Shown piece by piece: positions 1-8,152 of a stretch of 36,162 nucleotides of DNA (position 1 is the stretch's first letter; each line of letters starts with the position of its first letter). The position numbers were made by a program, and so were the translations under genes. The notes under the pieces are model-generated. The model was not told the origin of the DNA. It saw only the letters and a program-made list of their open reading frames with translations, and did no database searches. Source of the DNA: Subdoligranulum sp. CAG:314 (GTDB lineage: Bacteria; Bacillota; Clostridia; Christensenellales; CAG-314); NCBI GenBank assembly GCA_000437915.1, contig FR900996.1:89184-125345 (forward strand), read 5' to 3'.

Positions 1-34
1 GAATTTGGGAAGAGCGTCCACTTTAAAGCAAATA

Positions 35-68
35 AAAAGGAGACCGCGTAGAATTTCGGTCTCCTTTT
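35..68 (-). terminator. Rho-independent terminator
   Basis: A perfect 12 bp stem (AAAAGGAGACCG with CGGTCTCCTTTT) and a 10 nt loop. Read on the minus strand it is followed by a T-rich tract, so it most likely ends the minus-strand phosphoesterase transcript whose stop lies at 92. Confidence 0.8.
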
Positions 69-91
69 AAAGGGGTCTGTAACGTATGTCG

Positions 92-790
92 TCAAATTAT
101 TTCGGTCAATTTGAAATCCACCAAATCGGCGGAAGTCAACCAGAAATTCATGTTGAATTTTCTGACAAACAAGTCGCTTCTGACTTCCTTGCCGTGCAGA
201 TGTCCGTATACGACCGTGTCCACGTCGTGCAGTATCAACTGCCTGACAAATTCGCTTTCCTCGCGCCTGCCGTTGAAGGGCGGATAATGCATAATACATA
301 TCACACGGTCACCCTCCTGCCGCAGTTTCTCCATAGCGGCAAGCGACAGCTTGATTCTCTCGATTTCACGCAAATAAATTTTGTTGTCGCGTTCATTAAG
401 CGGTCTGTTAGGCTCGGGCAAAACCCACCCGCGCGAACCGCAAACAATCAGGTTGCCGAACTTTAACGCGTCGTTCTGTATGGCGAAAAAGCCTTCCGGT
501 AAAATTGCTCTTACCTGACTTATCGTGTTCCACCAAAAATCGTGGTTTCCTCTGAGAATAACCTTTTTGCCTTTAAGCTCCTTGAACAATGCGAAATCGC
601 TTTCGGCGTCCTCCGATTTGATTGCCCAGCTGAAATCACCCGGCATAAGCACTACGTCTTCGTCGGATACCTTTTTTTCCCAATCCTCCTTGATTGCAAG
701 GAAATGATTGCTCCAATTAGGTCCGAAGATATCCATAGGTTTGTTTACCGTAGTGGACAAATGTAAATCGCTGATTGCAAAAACTTTCAA
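92..790 (-). CDS. Calcineurin-like metallophosphoesterase
   Basis: A 232-residue metallophosphoesterase-fold protein, probably cytoplasmic, with unknown substrate. The metal-binding blocks appear in order: SDLHL at residues 7-11, then PGDFSW, GNHDFWW, a late HYPP and the C-terminal GHLHG. The product ends a few residues after a short beta tail, as in small stand-alone family members. I place the start at a TTG at 790 because AGAGGAG lies 8-9 bases upstream; the longer reading from 838 would add 16 residues that lie before the first beta strand and include the ribosome site. It is last in a minus-strand group with the zinc protein (54 bases upstream) and is followed directly by a terminator. 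Family assignment is firm; the physiological role is not. Confidence 0.88.
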   Translation of the reverse strand: MKVFAISDLHLSTTVNKPMDIFGPNWSNHFLAIKEDWEKKVSDEDVVLMPGDFSWAIKSEDAESDFALFKELKGKKVILRGNHDFWWNTISQVRAILPEGFFAIQNDALKFGNLIVCGSRGWVLPEPNRPLNERDNKIYLREIERIKLSLAAMEKLRQEGDRVICIMHYPPFNGRREESEFVRQLILHDVDTVVYGHLHGKEVRSDLFVRKFNMNFWLTSADLVDFKLTEII

Positions 791-844
791 TAAATTTTTC
801 TCCTCTTTGATTTTAACACAAAATCGGAGAAAAAGCAATCGCCG

Positions 845-1051
845 CTACCATTCGTCGCCATATTTTTTAAGACAACGCGCGCACATATCGTTTCTGAGCA
901 CAGGACGCAGACCGCAGAATATGCAGAGCCTTTCGGCGTCCTCCTCCTCGTCGAAAGTGTCACCCTCCAATTCTCTCATACACACGGAGCAGTATTTTTC
1001 GTCGGAGCTTTTATAATTCAACTCGCATCTCGGGCATTTTTCATATATCAT
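845..1051 (-). CDS. Small double zinc-ribbon protein, function unknown
   Basis: A 68-residue protein with four CxxC pairs: CPRC, CSVC, CIFC and CARC. These should form two small zinc-binding knuckles separated by an acidic stretch (DEEEDAE). AGGTG lies 6 bases before the ATG. It sits between a conserved hypothetical gene and the phosphoesterase on the same strand and may be co-transcribed with both. The cysteine spacing shows metal binding is likely, but nothing identifies a nucleic-acid or protein partner. I do not recognise a named family. Confidence 0.75.
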   Translation of the reverse strand: MIYEKCPRCELNYKSSDEKYCSVCMRELEGDTFDEEEDAERLCIFCGLRPVLRNDMCARCLKKYGDEW

Positions 1052-1119
1052 ATTATCACCTACGGTGTAATATGTTATGTCAAATAAGGTTCAAAGTGTG
1101 TGTGCCCGGGCTTATCGAA

Positions 1120-1743
1120 TCAAGTGTTGGAATTGGGGAACAAAGGCAGGTCGAAGAAGCCTGCGCAGACCTCCTGCGAATATTCCTGACAAGGCGGTAT
1201 GACGGCGTAGCCGTATGTGGGAACTATGAGCTCGACGTTGATTACTATTTTAAGTATAACGGAAACGCAGGTAGTCACGTTGAACACGTAATCTCCTTCG
1301 ACACCGCTTTCAAATACGCCGTCGGGAATAACCACGCTTGCTGTGGCCTCCACCTGATAAGGCATTATGGACGCTTCGGGAAGAAGCAGAATTACGTCCT
1401 CGTGAATGGTAACCGTGCCGTATCCTACGCCCTCTTCTCCGTTGTTGTCGGTGTAAGTAATTTCGACGGGTATGACTACGTCGCACTCCACTCTGCCGTA
1501 TCTCGGTCTGTCCGCAAGACGCTCCACGCTAAGATTTGTCACCTCGCCTGCAACCGCTATGCTGCGTCCGCCCACGAATTTAAGCGGCAGCGCGGGATTT
1601 GCGGGATTGAGGTCGTTTAAGGTGATGACCACGTTTTCAAGAGTAGCCTGCTTTATGCAGGCATCGAAAACTTTTTTGGTCTGTATACAAACTTTATCGC
1701 AAGGCATATTGCCTCTTGAATTGTTGTCTATGCCGTTGAACAT
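1120..1743 (-). CDS. Conserved clostridial hypothetical protein, possibly spore-associated
   Basis: 207 residues with no signal peptide or membrane segment. The N-terminus carries CDKVCIQTKKVFDACIKQ and the C-terminus a paired-cysteine, proline-rich motif (PPCQEYSQEVCAGFFDLPLF). Between them lies a region of alternating hydrophobic residues typical of beta sandwiches. This cysteine-framed layout resembles conserved hypothetical proteins of spore-forming Clostridia, some related to SPOCS-type spore proteins, but that is recall and not a search result. AGGAGG lies 7 bases before the ATG. The upstream region holds CATACATTA with a GT/AC 17 bases further up, which fits the mother-cell sigma-K consensus and would agree with a late spore role. 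No function can be stated. Confidence 0.7.
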   Translation of the reverse strand: MFNGIDNNSRGNMPCDKVCIQTKKVFDACIKQATLENVVITLNDLNPANPALPLKFVGGRSIAVAGEVTNLSVERLADRPRYGRVECDVVIPVEITYTDNNGEEGVGYGTVTIHEDVILLLPEASIMPYQVEATASVVIPDGVFESGVEGDYVFNVTTCVSVILKIVINVELIVPTYGYAVIPPCQEYSQEVCAGFFDLPLFPNSNT

Positions 1744-1767
1744 AAATTAACCTCCTAATGCTATTAC

Positions 1768-1797
1768 TAATGTATGTGCAAAGGTGTCAAAAAGTGC
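1768..1797 (-). promoter_or_regulatory. Candidate sigma-K-like promoter
   Basis: On the minus strand CATACATTA (1768-1776) matches the sigma-K -10 form CATAnnnTA, and an AC (1794-1795) lies 17 bases upstream. An alternative housekeeping reading uses TTGACA nearby but has only GTAATA as -10. The signals are short, so this is suggestive only. Confidence 0.35.
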
Positions 1798-1803
1798 ATA
1801 GAA

Positions 1804-1830
1804 AAACGCCGCGTTGCGTCTACGGCGTTT
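1804..1830 (-). terminator. Rho-independent terminator of engB
   Basis: AAACGCCG pairs with CGGCGTTT around an 11 nt loop, followed by TTTTTC on the minus strand. The engB stop codon (1820-1822) lies inside the loop, so the last codons form part of the terminator. Confidence 0.8.
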
Positions 1831-2413
1831 CGGTGTAAATTATACGTTCGATTTTGTCGAGTACCGCTTCTTTTCCCGTTTTTAAAAGTCCCGAAACGGG
1901 AAGAATATCGGCTTCGCCCAGCTTGAATACCGCAGCAAGGTGCCGTATGCGGTTTTTTATCTGACTTTTCGGAAGCTTGTCGCTTTTTGTAGCAACAACG
2001 GTAAAGGGCAGATTGCGCCTGACAAGAAAGTTATACATTTCGGCGTCGTCAGCCGTCGGCTCGTGCCGTATATCAACGAGAAAAAGCACATGGCAAAGCA
2101 TTTCTTCGTTCAACAGATAGTCGTCTATAAGAAGCGCCCATTTCTGTTTTTCCTCCCGACTCACTCTGGCAAAGCCGTAGCCCGGCAGGTCGGTCAGAAA
2201 AAATTCCTCGTTGATTAAAAAATAATTTATCAGTCTTGTGCGCCCCGGAAGCTTGCCGGTGCGAGCAAGCTTTCCGTCGTTGGTCAAAAGGTTGATAAAA
2301 CTGCTTTTGCCGACGTTGGATTTACCGACGACGGCAATTTGTTTAAGATGACTTTTTATTCTGTTACCCGGTGAGGCGGCGCTGCTCACAAAGGCGGATT
2401 TTTTTATTTCCAT
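1820..2413 (-). CDS. engB: Ribosome biogenesis GTPase YsxC/EngB
   Basis: A 197-residue small GTPase that acts in late assembly of the large ribosomal subunit. G1 is GKSNVGKS at residues 30-37, the G3 motif DLPG is at 75-78 and is followed by YGFA, and G4 is TKSD near residue 145; all match YihA/YsxC/EngB. Its length is normal for the family. It starts 20 bases after the lon stop, the conserved lon-engB order of Bacillota, so it is probably co-transcribed with lon. A terminator overlaps its 3' end. Confidence 0.96.
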   Translation of the reverse strand: MEIKKSAFVSSAASPGNRIKSHLKQIAVVGKSNVGKSSFINLLTNDGKLARTGKLPGRTRLINYFLINEEFFLTDLPGYGFARVSREEKQKWALLIDDYLLNEEMLCHVLFLVDIRHEPTADDAEMYNFLVRRNLPFTVVATKSDKLPKSQIKNRIRHLAAVFKLGEADILPVSGLLKTGKEAVLDKIERIIYTETP

Positions 2414-2433
2414 TTGTTTTCCCGCGTAAAATA

Positions 2434-4737
2434 TCAGACAAGAGAATTTCTGAATACCGTGTTTATGTTGTCGGACAAAACCACATTGATGTTTTTAAGC
2501 ACTTCCTGAGGTATTTCCTGCAAATCCTTTTCGTTGTCCTTTGGGATGATAATTTTTCTTATCCCCACGCGATAAGCCGCAAGCGTTTTCTCTTTGAGAC
2601 CGCCGATAGGCAAGACCTTTCCGCGCAGAGTCACTTCTCCCGTCATAGCCACCTTTTTTGACACCGCGCGGTGGGTAAAGGCGGACATGATTGCGGTTGC
2701 CATGGTTATGCCTGCGCTCGGACCGTCTTTGGGGATGGCGCCTTCGGGTATATGAATGTGAATATCCGTTTTTGCAAACACCGAAGGATCGATTCCGTAT
2801 TCGCGGCAGCTGCTCTTGACAAGACTGATTGCGGTGCGGGCAGACTCCTTCATTACGTCGCCCATCATTCCCGTGAGCAAAATATCGCCCTTGCCCTCGA
2901 AAAGCGTAACGTCTATGGTAAGCGTAGTTCCTCCCACCGCCGTCCACGCAAGTCCCGTTGCGGAGCCTACTTCGTCGGCTGTGTCAAGCTCGTCTTCCTT
3001 AAACTTTTCCACTCCGAGATAATCCGAAAGATTGTCCGGCGTGATAACCTTTGTTGCATCCTGTTTTTCAACGATTAGCAAAGCTGTTTTGCGGCAAATC
3101 CTCGCTATCTCTCTTTCCAGCGTGCGCACGCCCGACTCTCTCGTGTAGCGACGGATTATTTTGCGCAACGCGTCGTCCGTAATGCTCAGCCCGCCCACAG
3201 GTATGCCGTGCTGCTTCTCCTGCTTTCCGATAAGAAACTTTTTGGCAATTTCCATTTTTTCTTCTTCGGTATAGCCCGTAAGCTCAATAATCTCCATTCT
3301 GTCAAGCAGCGGCGCGGGTATAGTGTCCACCTTGTTTGCCGTCGCGATGAACAGCACCTTTGACAAATCGTAGGGCGCTTCAAGGTAGTGGTCGGTAAAG
3401 GTGTTGTTTTGCTCCGGATCGAGAACTTCGAGCATGGCGCTGGCGGGGTCTCCGCGCATATCAGACGACATTTTGTCGATTTCGTCAAGCAACAGAACGG
3501 GATTTTTGCACCCTGCCTGCTTCATGAGATAAATTATTTTTCCGGGAATAGCGCCGATATAGGTACGTCTGTGACCTCTGATTTCCGCTTCGTCCCTCAC
3601 TCCGCCGAGACTCATGCGCTCGAAAACCCTGTCGAGACATCTTGCTATGGATTTGGCTATCGACGTCTTGCCCACTCCCGGAGGACCGACGAAACAGAGA
3701 ATCGGACCGTTCAACGTGCCTGTAAGCTGCATTACCGCAAGATATTCGAGAATGCGCTCTTTTATCTTGTCGAGACCGAAATGGTCCTCGTCGAGAATTT
3801 TTTTTGCGCGTTCCAAATCCTTGTTGTCCTCCGTCTGAAAATCCCATGCAAGGTCGGTCAGCCACTCTATATAGCTGCGCGAAACAGTCGCGTCGGGAGA
3901 GGTGGGCGCCATCTTTTCAAGACGCTTTAACTCCTTCAATGCTTTTTCCTCAACCTCGGCAGGCATTTTGGCGCTGCGTATTTTCTTTTCGTATTGGGCG
4001 ATTTCGTCTGCATCCTCGCCAAGCTCGTGGCTAATCGCCTTCATCTGCTCTTTGAGATAATATTCCTTCTGCCCCTTGTCTATTGACTGCTTGACCTGCG
4101 CGGAGATTTTTTTCTCCACCTTGGCTATTTCGGTTTCGCTGGCTATGATTTTGCACAGCTCTTCGAGACGAACCTGAGTGTCGTCTATTTCCAAAAGCTT
4201 TTGTTTGAGCTTGTCCTGATAAATAATAAGATGACAAATCAGGTCGGCGTATTGATTCGGCTCATACGTGTCGGCAAGCTTTGTCAAAAGCTCCTTGTTT
4301 ATCTTGTTTGGAACATTTACGCACAACGTCGCCAAAAGCTCTCTTGCCTGACGCAAAAGCGCCTGCGTGACGATTGTATCGGAATTTTTGTTTTCCAACT
4401 CCTCGACAGCGACGGAAAAATAATCGTTCTCTTTAAGATATTCGACTACTTTTGCTTTGTACTGCCCCTTTATCAGCAGACGCACGTTGTTGTTGGGCAA
4501 ATCGATTTTCTGCAAAACCTCGCACACCGTACCCACGTCGAAAATTTCTTCCTTTGAGGGGTCGATATTTATCAATTCTTTCTGCGCGGCGAAAAAAAGC
4601 TTGCCGTCACGACGCAAAGCCTCTTCAAGCGCCCTGACCGATTTCGGTCTGCCCACATCCACCGTTATGGTTGTATTGGGAAAAACCACCAGACCTCTCA
4701 ATGCAATCAACGGCACTACTTTCGCATTGTCCTTCAA
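2434..4737 (-). CDS. lon: ATP-dependent protease LonA
   Basis: About 767 residues, the usual LonA size. Order: N-terminal substrate domain beginning VVPLIALRGLVVFP, coiled-coil region, AAA+ domain with Walker A GPPGVGKT and Walker B LLLDEID, and a C-terminal protease domain with the Ser-Lys dyad at Ser674 (DGPSAG) and Lys717 (GGLKEK). It degrades misfolded and regulatory proteins in the cytosol. I prefer a TTG start at 4737: AGAGGAG lies 6 bases before it, whereas the ATGs at 4758 and 4761 have no ribosome site and would lie within about 6 bases of the predicted transcript start. It has its own promoter (4771-4799) after the clpX terminator and continues into engB. No CIRCE or CtsR operator was seen. 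Confidence 0.96.
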   Translation of the reverse strand: MKDNAKVVPLIALRGLVVFPNTTITVDVGRPKSVRALEEALRRDGKLFFAAQKELINIDPSKEEIFDVGTVCEVLQKIDLPNNNVRLLIKGQYKAKVVEYLKENDYFSVAVEELENKNSDTIVTQALLRQARELLATLCVNVPNKINKELLTKLADTYEPNQYADLICHLIIYQDKLKQKLLEIDDTQVRLEELCKIIASETEIAKVEKKISAQVKQSIDKGQKEYYLKEQMKAISHELGEDADEIAQYEKKIRSAKMPAEVEEKALKELKRLEKMAPTSPDATVSRSYIEWLTDLAWDFQTEDNKDLERAKKILDEDHFGLDKIKERILEYLAVMQLTGTLNGPILCFVGPPGVGKTSIAKSIARCLDRVFERMSLGGVRDEAEIRGHRRTYIGAIPGKIIYLMKQAGCKNPVLLLDEIDKMSSDMRGDPASAMLEVLDPEQNNTFTDHYLEAPYDLSKVLFIATANKVDTIPAPLLDRMEIIELTGYTEEEKMEIAKKFLIGKQEKQHGIPVGGLSITDDALRKIIRRYTRESGVRTLEREIARICRKTALLIVEKQDATKVITPDNLSDYLGVEKFKEDELDTADEVGSATGLAWTAVGGTTLTIDVTLFEGKGDILLTGMMGDVMKESARTAISLVKSSCREYGIDPSVFAKTDIHIHIPEGAIPKDGPSAGITMATAIMSAFTHRAVSKKVAMTGEVTLRGKVLPIGGLKEKTLAAYRVGIRKIIIPKDNEKDLQEIPQEVLKNINVVLSDNINTVFRNSLV

Positions 4738-4770
4738 TTTTTTCTCCTCTGGATTCATCATGTAATTAGT

Positions 4771-4799
4771 ATTATAAATTGATTTGGTTTTTATTGCAA
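4771..4799 (-). promoter_or_regulatory. Sigma-A-type promoter of lon
   Basis: TTGCAA and a perfect TATAAT on the minus strand with 17 bp between. The predicted start near 4764 leaves a leader of about 27 nt containing AGAGGAG, which supports the TTG start of lon. Confidence 0.75.
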
Positions 4800-4805
4800 G
4801 TGTTT

Positions 4806-4836
4806 GAAAAAATCCCGCGTGAGAAAGCGGGATTTT
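4806..4836 (-). terminator. Rho-independent terminator after clpX
   Basis: AATCCCGC and GCGGGATT form an 8 bp stem, extended by A-T pairs, with a GTGAGAAA-type loop and a T6 tract on the minus strand. It separates clpX from lon. Confidence 0.8.
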
Positions 4837-4843
4837 ATTTTGT

Positions 4844-6100
4844 TCAAGCGGATTTCGCACCGTCGGAACGTATAATTATAGGCTTCGACGTCCCGGATAC
4901 GCACCCTTTGTCGACGATAATTTTTGTTATGCTCTTGTCGCTCGGCGCTTCGTACATAAAGTCAAGCATCACGTTTTCAATCACGCTTCTCAATCCGCGC
5001 GCGCCTGTTTTGAGCTTCATGGTCTTTTCGGCGACAGCCCTTAACGCTTCCTCCTCAAAAACCAGCTCGATGTTGTCCATCTGCATGAGCTTTTGATATT
5101 GTTTAAGCAAAGAGTTTGCCGGCTCTTTAAGAATCTTGACCAACGCCTCCTCATTAAGCGGGGACAACCCCACGACGATAGGCAAACGACCGACAAATTC
5201 GGGGATAAGTCCGAATTTTATGAAATCCTGCGGCTGCGAATTCTGTACAAGCTCGTTGGCGTCGACCTCGTTGTTGGATTTGACCGTTCCGCCGAAGCCC
5301 AACGAGCCCTTTTCCATCCTTGAATTTACTATTTTGTCAAGCCCCACAAACGCGCCGCCGCAAATAAACAGAATATTCGTCGTGTCGATGCTTATAAATT
5401 CCTGCTGGGGATGCTTTCTTCCTCCCTGCGGAGGTACATTTGCCACCGTGCTTTCCAAAATTTTAAGCAGCGCCTGCTGTACTCCCTCTCCTGAAACATC
5501 CCGCGTGATGGAAACATTTTCAGTTTTCTTGGCGATTTTGTCTATTTCGTCGATGTACACAATGCCGCGCTGCGCCCTTTCCAAATCGTAATTCGCGTTC
5601 TGTATCAGCTTCAACAAGATGTTTTCCACATCCTCGCCGACATAGCCCGCTTCCGTCAGCGTCGTGGCGTCCGCCACCGCAAAGGGTACGTTGAGAATAC
5701 GCGCAAGCGTCTTTGCCAACAGAGTTTTTCCGCTGCCGGTAGGTCCGAGCATGAGAATATTGCTCTTTTCAAGCTCCACGCCGTCGTTTTCCGCCTTGTT
5801 TTTGGCGGAATACACTCTCTTATAATGATTGTAAACCGCAACAGACAGCGTTTTTTTGGCGTTGTCCTGCCCTACCACGTATTTGTCAAGCTGCTCCTTG
5901 ATTTCGCTCGGAGTAGGCAGCACTATATTTTCCGTATTTTCCTCTATGTTCTGGTCTTCGAGTATCGCATTGCAAATTTCTATACAGACGTCGCAGATTG
6001 CGGCTTCGTTGGGGCTGGCAATCATCCTTTTAACCTCGGACTTTTTGCGACCGCAGAACGAACAGCGCTGCTCCCTGTTTTCAGATACACTTAAATCCAT
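4844..6100 (-). CDS. clpX: ClpXP ATPase subunit ClpX
   Basis: 418 residues, normal for ClpX, the hexameric unfoldase that feeds substrates to ClpP. The N-terminal zinc domain has CSFC (from Cys13) and CDVCIEIC. The AAA+ core has Walker A GPTGSGKT, the pore loop GYVGED, Walker B IVYIDEID and sensor-2 GARGLR. A SLGFGG segment occupies the place of the IGF loop that docks on ClpP. The start at 6100 gives the family N-terminus; a longer in-frame reading to 6442 only runs antisense-free through clpP in another frame and is not real. It starts 8 bases after clpP, so the two are transcribed together, and a terminator follows its stop. Confidence 0.96.
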   Translation of the reverse strand: MDLSVSENREQRCSFCGRKKSEVKRMIASPNEAAICDVCIEICNAILEDQNIEENTENIVLPTPSEIKEQLDKYVVGQDNAKKTLSVAVYNHYKRVYSAKNKAENDGVELEKSNILMLGPTGSGKTLLAKTLARILNVPFAVADATTLTEAGYVGEDVENILLKLIQNANYDLERAQRGIVYIDEIDKIAKKTENVSITRDVSGEGVQQALLKILESTVANVPPQGGRKHPQQEFISIDTTNILFICGGAFVGLDKIVNSRMEKGSLGFGGTVKSNNEVDANELVQNSQPQDFIKFGLIPEFVGRLPIVVGLSPLNEEALVKILKEPANSLLKQYQKLMQMDNIELVFEEEALRAVAEKTMKLKTGARGLRSVIENVMLDFMYEAPSDKSITKIIVDKGCVSGTSKPIIIRSDGAKSA

Positions 6101-6108
6101 ATATTCCG

Positions 6109-6696
6109 TCAATCCTTTCTCGAATAAAATATCTTGTCGATTATGCCGTATGCCTTGGCCTCTTCGGCGGACATATAAAAATCTCTGTCCGTGTCCTTTT
6201 TGATTTTCTCTATTTTCTGCGACGTGTTTTTTGCCAAAATTGCGTTCAGCTTTTCCTTTGTTTTGAGGATTTGCGTCGCCTGAATTTCTATGTCGCTCGC
6301 CTGTCCCTGCGCTCCGCCCAAGGGTTGATGAATCATTATCTCGCTGTTGGGCAGCGCAAATCTTTTGCCTTTTGCGCCGCTTGACAACAGAAACGCGCCC
6401 ATGCTCGCGGCAAGCCCCACGCAAATCGTGGAAACGTCGCATTTTACATACTGCATGGTATCGAAAATCGCCATACCGGCGGATACGCTACCGCCCGGAC
6501 TGTTGATGTAAAGACTTATGTCCTTTTCGGGGTCCTTGCCTTCGAGGAAAATAAGCTGCGCCACAATGCTGTTTGCCATTTCGTCACCGATAGTTCCGGA
6601 CAGAAAAATAATTCTGTCCTCCAAAAGTCTCGAATATATATCGTAAGAGCGCTCCCCTCTGTTGGTCTGCTCCACAACCATAGGTATCAGGTTCAT
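6109..6696 (-). CDS. clpP: ATP-dependent Clp protease proteolytic subunit ClpP
   Basis: 195 residues. The catalytic triad is Ser98 (GLAASMGAF), His123 (MIHQPLGG) and Asp172 (TDRDFYMS). The N-terminal MNLIPMVVEQTNRGERSYDI is the standard mature-type ClpP start with no long propeptide. AGGAG lies 9 bases before the ATG. It forms the tetradecameric peptidase that works with ClpX, whose gene follows by 8 bases; tig ends 29 bases upstream. The tig-clpP-clpX order is conserved in many Bacteria. Confidence 0.97.
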   Translation of the reverse strand: MNLIPMVVEQTNRGERSYDIYSRLLEDRIIFLSGTIGDEMANSIVAQLIFLEGKDPEKDISLYINSPGGSVSAGMAIFDTMQYVKCDVSTICVGLAASMGAFLLSSGAKGKRFALPNSEIMIHQPLGGAQGQASDIEIQATQILKTKEKLNAILAKNTSQKIEKIKKDTDRDFYMSAEEAKAYGIIDKIFYSRKD

Positions 6697-6725
6697 GGCA
6701 ATTTTCTCCTAAAAATAAATATTGT

Positions 6726-8012
6726 TTAAGCCTCGATAGTATTCTCTTTTTTGAGCATTTCAAGCAGCTTGTCGGTTATTACTTCGTTTTCAAAGTAACC
6801 GAGCTGACGCTCATTGAGAGACTCCTTGTATTCCTTGAAATCGCGTTTGATGTCCGCGGCAAAATCCTTGATTTTCTGATTTAAAGACTTTGCGTCGCAT
6901 TTGATTTTCTCGGCTTTTACTATAGCCTCCATTACGAGCCTCGTTTTGACTGCCTGTGCCGATTTTTCGCGATAATTGTCCCTTAAAGCCTCCATTGTAG
7001 TATTGGTATATTTAAGGTAATCCTCGATTTTAAGCCCCTGATAGGTAAGCGAATACTGAAACTCCCTAATATAATTGTCAATTTGAGTCTCAATCATACA
7101 TTGAGGAATTTCCACCTTGCATTTGTCAACTATCATCTGCAACAGCCTGTTTTCGACGTCGGTGTCGGCAGCCGCGTTCTTGCGCTCGGAAATATGCTTT
7201 TCAATATCCTTTCTGTAATCGGCAAGGGTATCGAATTCGCTTACGTCCTTGGCAAATTCGTCGTCGATAACGGGAAGCTCTTTGAAGCGGATGCCGTGCA
7301 GCTTTATGTGGAAAACGCTGTCCTTTCCTTTCAGATTTTCGGCGTGATAGTCGTCTGGAAATTTCACGTTTATATCCTTTTCCTCGCCGACGCTCATGCC
7401 CTCCACCTGCTCCTCGAAGCCCGGTATGAAGGTGTGGCTGCCAAGCAGAAGAGTCTGCTTTTCAGCCGTGCCGCCGTCGAACTTTTTGCCGTCCACGCTG
7501 CCGCTGTAATCTATCACGACCTCGTCTCCGCTTTTTGCGGCGCGGTCGCTCACTTCGATGAAACGCGCGTTTTTCTCGGCTGCGGCGTTGACCTCGGCAT
7601 CTATTTCATCCGAGGTGACTTCAACGGGATTGCGTTTGATTGTCAGTCCCTTGTATTCCCCAAGCTCCACTTCCGGCTTGACAGTCACCGTTGCGGTAAA
7701 AACAAGCCCTTTTTCGTCCAGACTGACAACGTCTATTTCAGGTCTGTCGACAGGCTCGACGGAAGTATTTTTGTCAAGAAACTCCTCGTAATATTTAGGC
7801 ACACAGTTTTGGAACGCATCCTCCACAAACAGTCCCTCGCCGTACATTTTTTCCAGCACCTTGCGGGGCGCGTGCCCCTTGCGGAAGCCCTGAATATTGT
7901 ACTTGTTTTTGTTTTTCTGATAGGCCGCTTCCGTTTCCGCCGCCCACTCCTCGGCAGTCACCTTAAATGTTACGACAACTTTACCCGTTTGCTTTTTTAC
8001 CGTGTACTTCAT
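6726..8012 (-). CDS. tig: Trigger factor, ribosome-bound chaperone and peptidyl-prolyl isomerase
   Basis: 428 residues, the family length. The N-terminal ribosome-binding domain carries GFRKGHAPRKVLEKMYG (the GFRxGxxP signature), followed by an FKBP-type isomerase domain (GDEVVIDYSG, then FIPGFEEQ) and a helical C-terminal chaperone arm rich in Lys, Asp and Arg. GGAGGA lies 5 bases before the ATG at 8012; the longer upstream reading is not credible because it runs through the promoter. It acts co-translationally at the exit tunnel. It is first in the tig-clpP-clpX unit and divergent from rqcH. Confidence 0.96.
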   Translation of the reverse strand: MKYTVKKQTGKVVVTFKVTAEEWAAETEAAYQKNKNKYNIQGFRKGHAPRKVLEKMYGEGLFVEDAFQNCVPKYYEEFLDKNTSVEPVDRPEIDVVSLDEKGLVFTATVTVKPEVELGEYKGLTIKRNPVEVTSDEIDAEVNAAAEKNARFIEVSDRAAKSGDEVVIDYSGSVDGKKFDGGTAEKQTLLLGSHTFIPGFEEQVEGMSVGEEKDINVKFPDDYHAENLKGKDSVFHIKLHGIRFKELPVIDDEFAKDVSEFDTLADYRKDIEKHISERKNAAADTDVENRLLQMIVDKCKVEIPQCMIETQIDNYIREFQYSLTYQGLKIEDYLKYTNTTMEALRDNYREKSAQAVKTRLVMEAIVKAEKIKCDAKSLNQKIKDFAADIKRDFKEYKESLNERQLGYFENEVITDKLLEMLKKENTIEA

Positions 8013-8052
8013 TATAGTCCTCCGATTTGATATAACTGAACCAATAGACGTT

Positions 8053-8081
8053 ATTTTACCACACAAGCACAAAAAATACAA
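8053..8081 (-). promoter_or_regulatory. Promoter of the tig-clpP-clpX unit
   Basis: Minus strand TTGTAT (8076-8081) and TAAAAT (8053-8058) with 17 bp spacing. It lies back to back with the rqcH promoter. Confidence 0.6.
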
Positions 8082-8102
8082 CTGTTTGTGTCGCTTGAAA
8101 AC

Positions 8103-8131
8103 TTGAATTAAATTGAAATATGTAGTAAAAT
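8103..8131 (+). promoter_or_regulatory. Promoter of rqcH
   Basis: TTGAAT (8103-8108) and TAAAAT (8126-8131), 17 bp apart, with the start codon 21 bases further on. Confidence 0.65.
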
Positions 8132-8152
8132 AATTCAACAGCGAGGTGAAAA

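Noticed and set aside
1072..1620. Plus-strand open frame opposite the clostridial hypothetical gene
   Set aside because: No ribosome site and no plausible protein features; shadow of the minus-strand gene.
4738..4843. CIRCE or CtsR operator before lon or clpX
   Set aside because: No matching inverted or direct repeat was found; only a promoter and terminator are present.
6101..6442. Longer ClpX frame overlapping clpP
   Set aside because: Its extra residues are low-complexity, do not match ClpX and are explained as a shifted frame of clpP.
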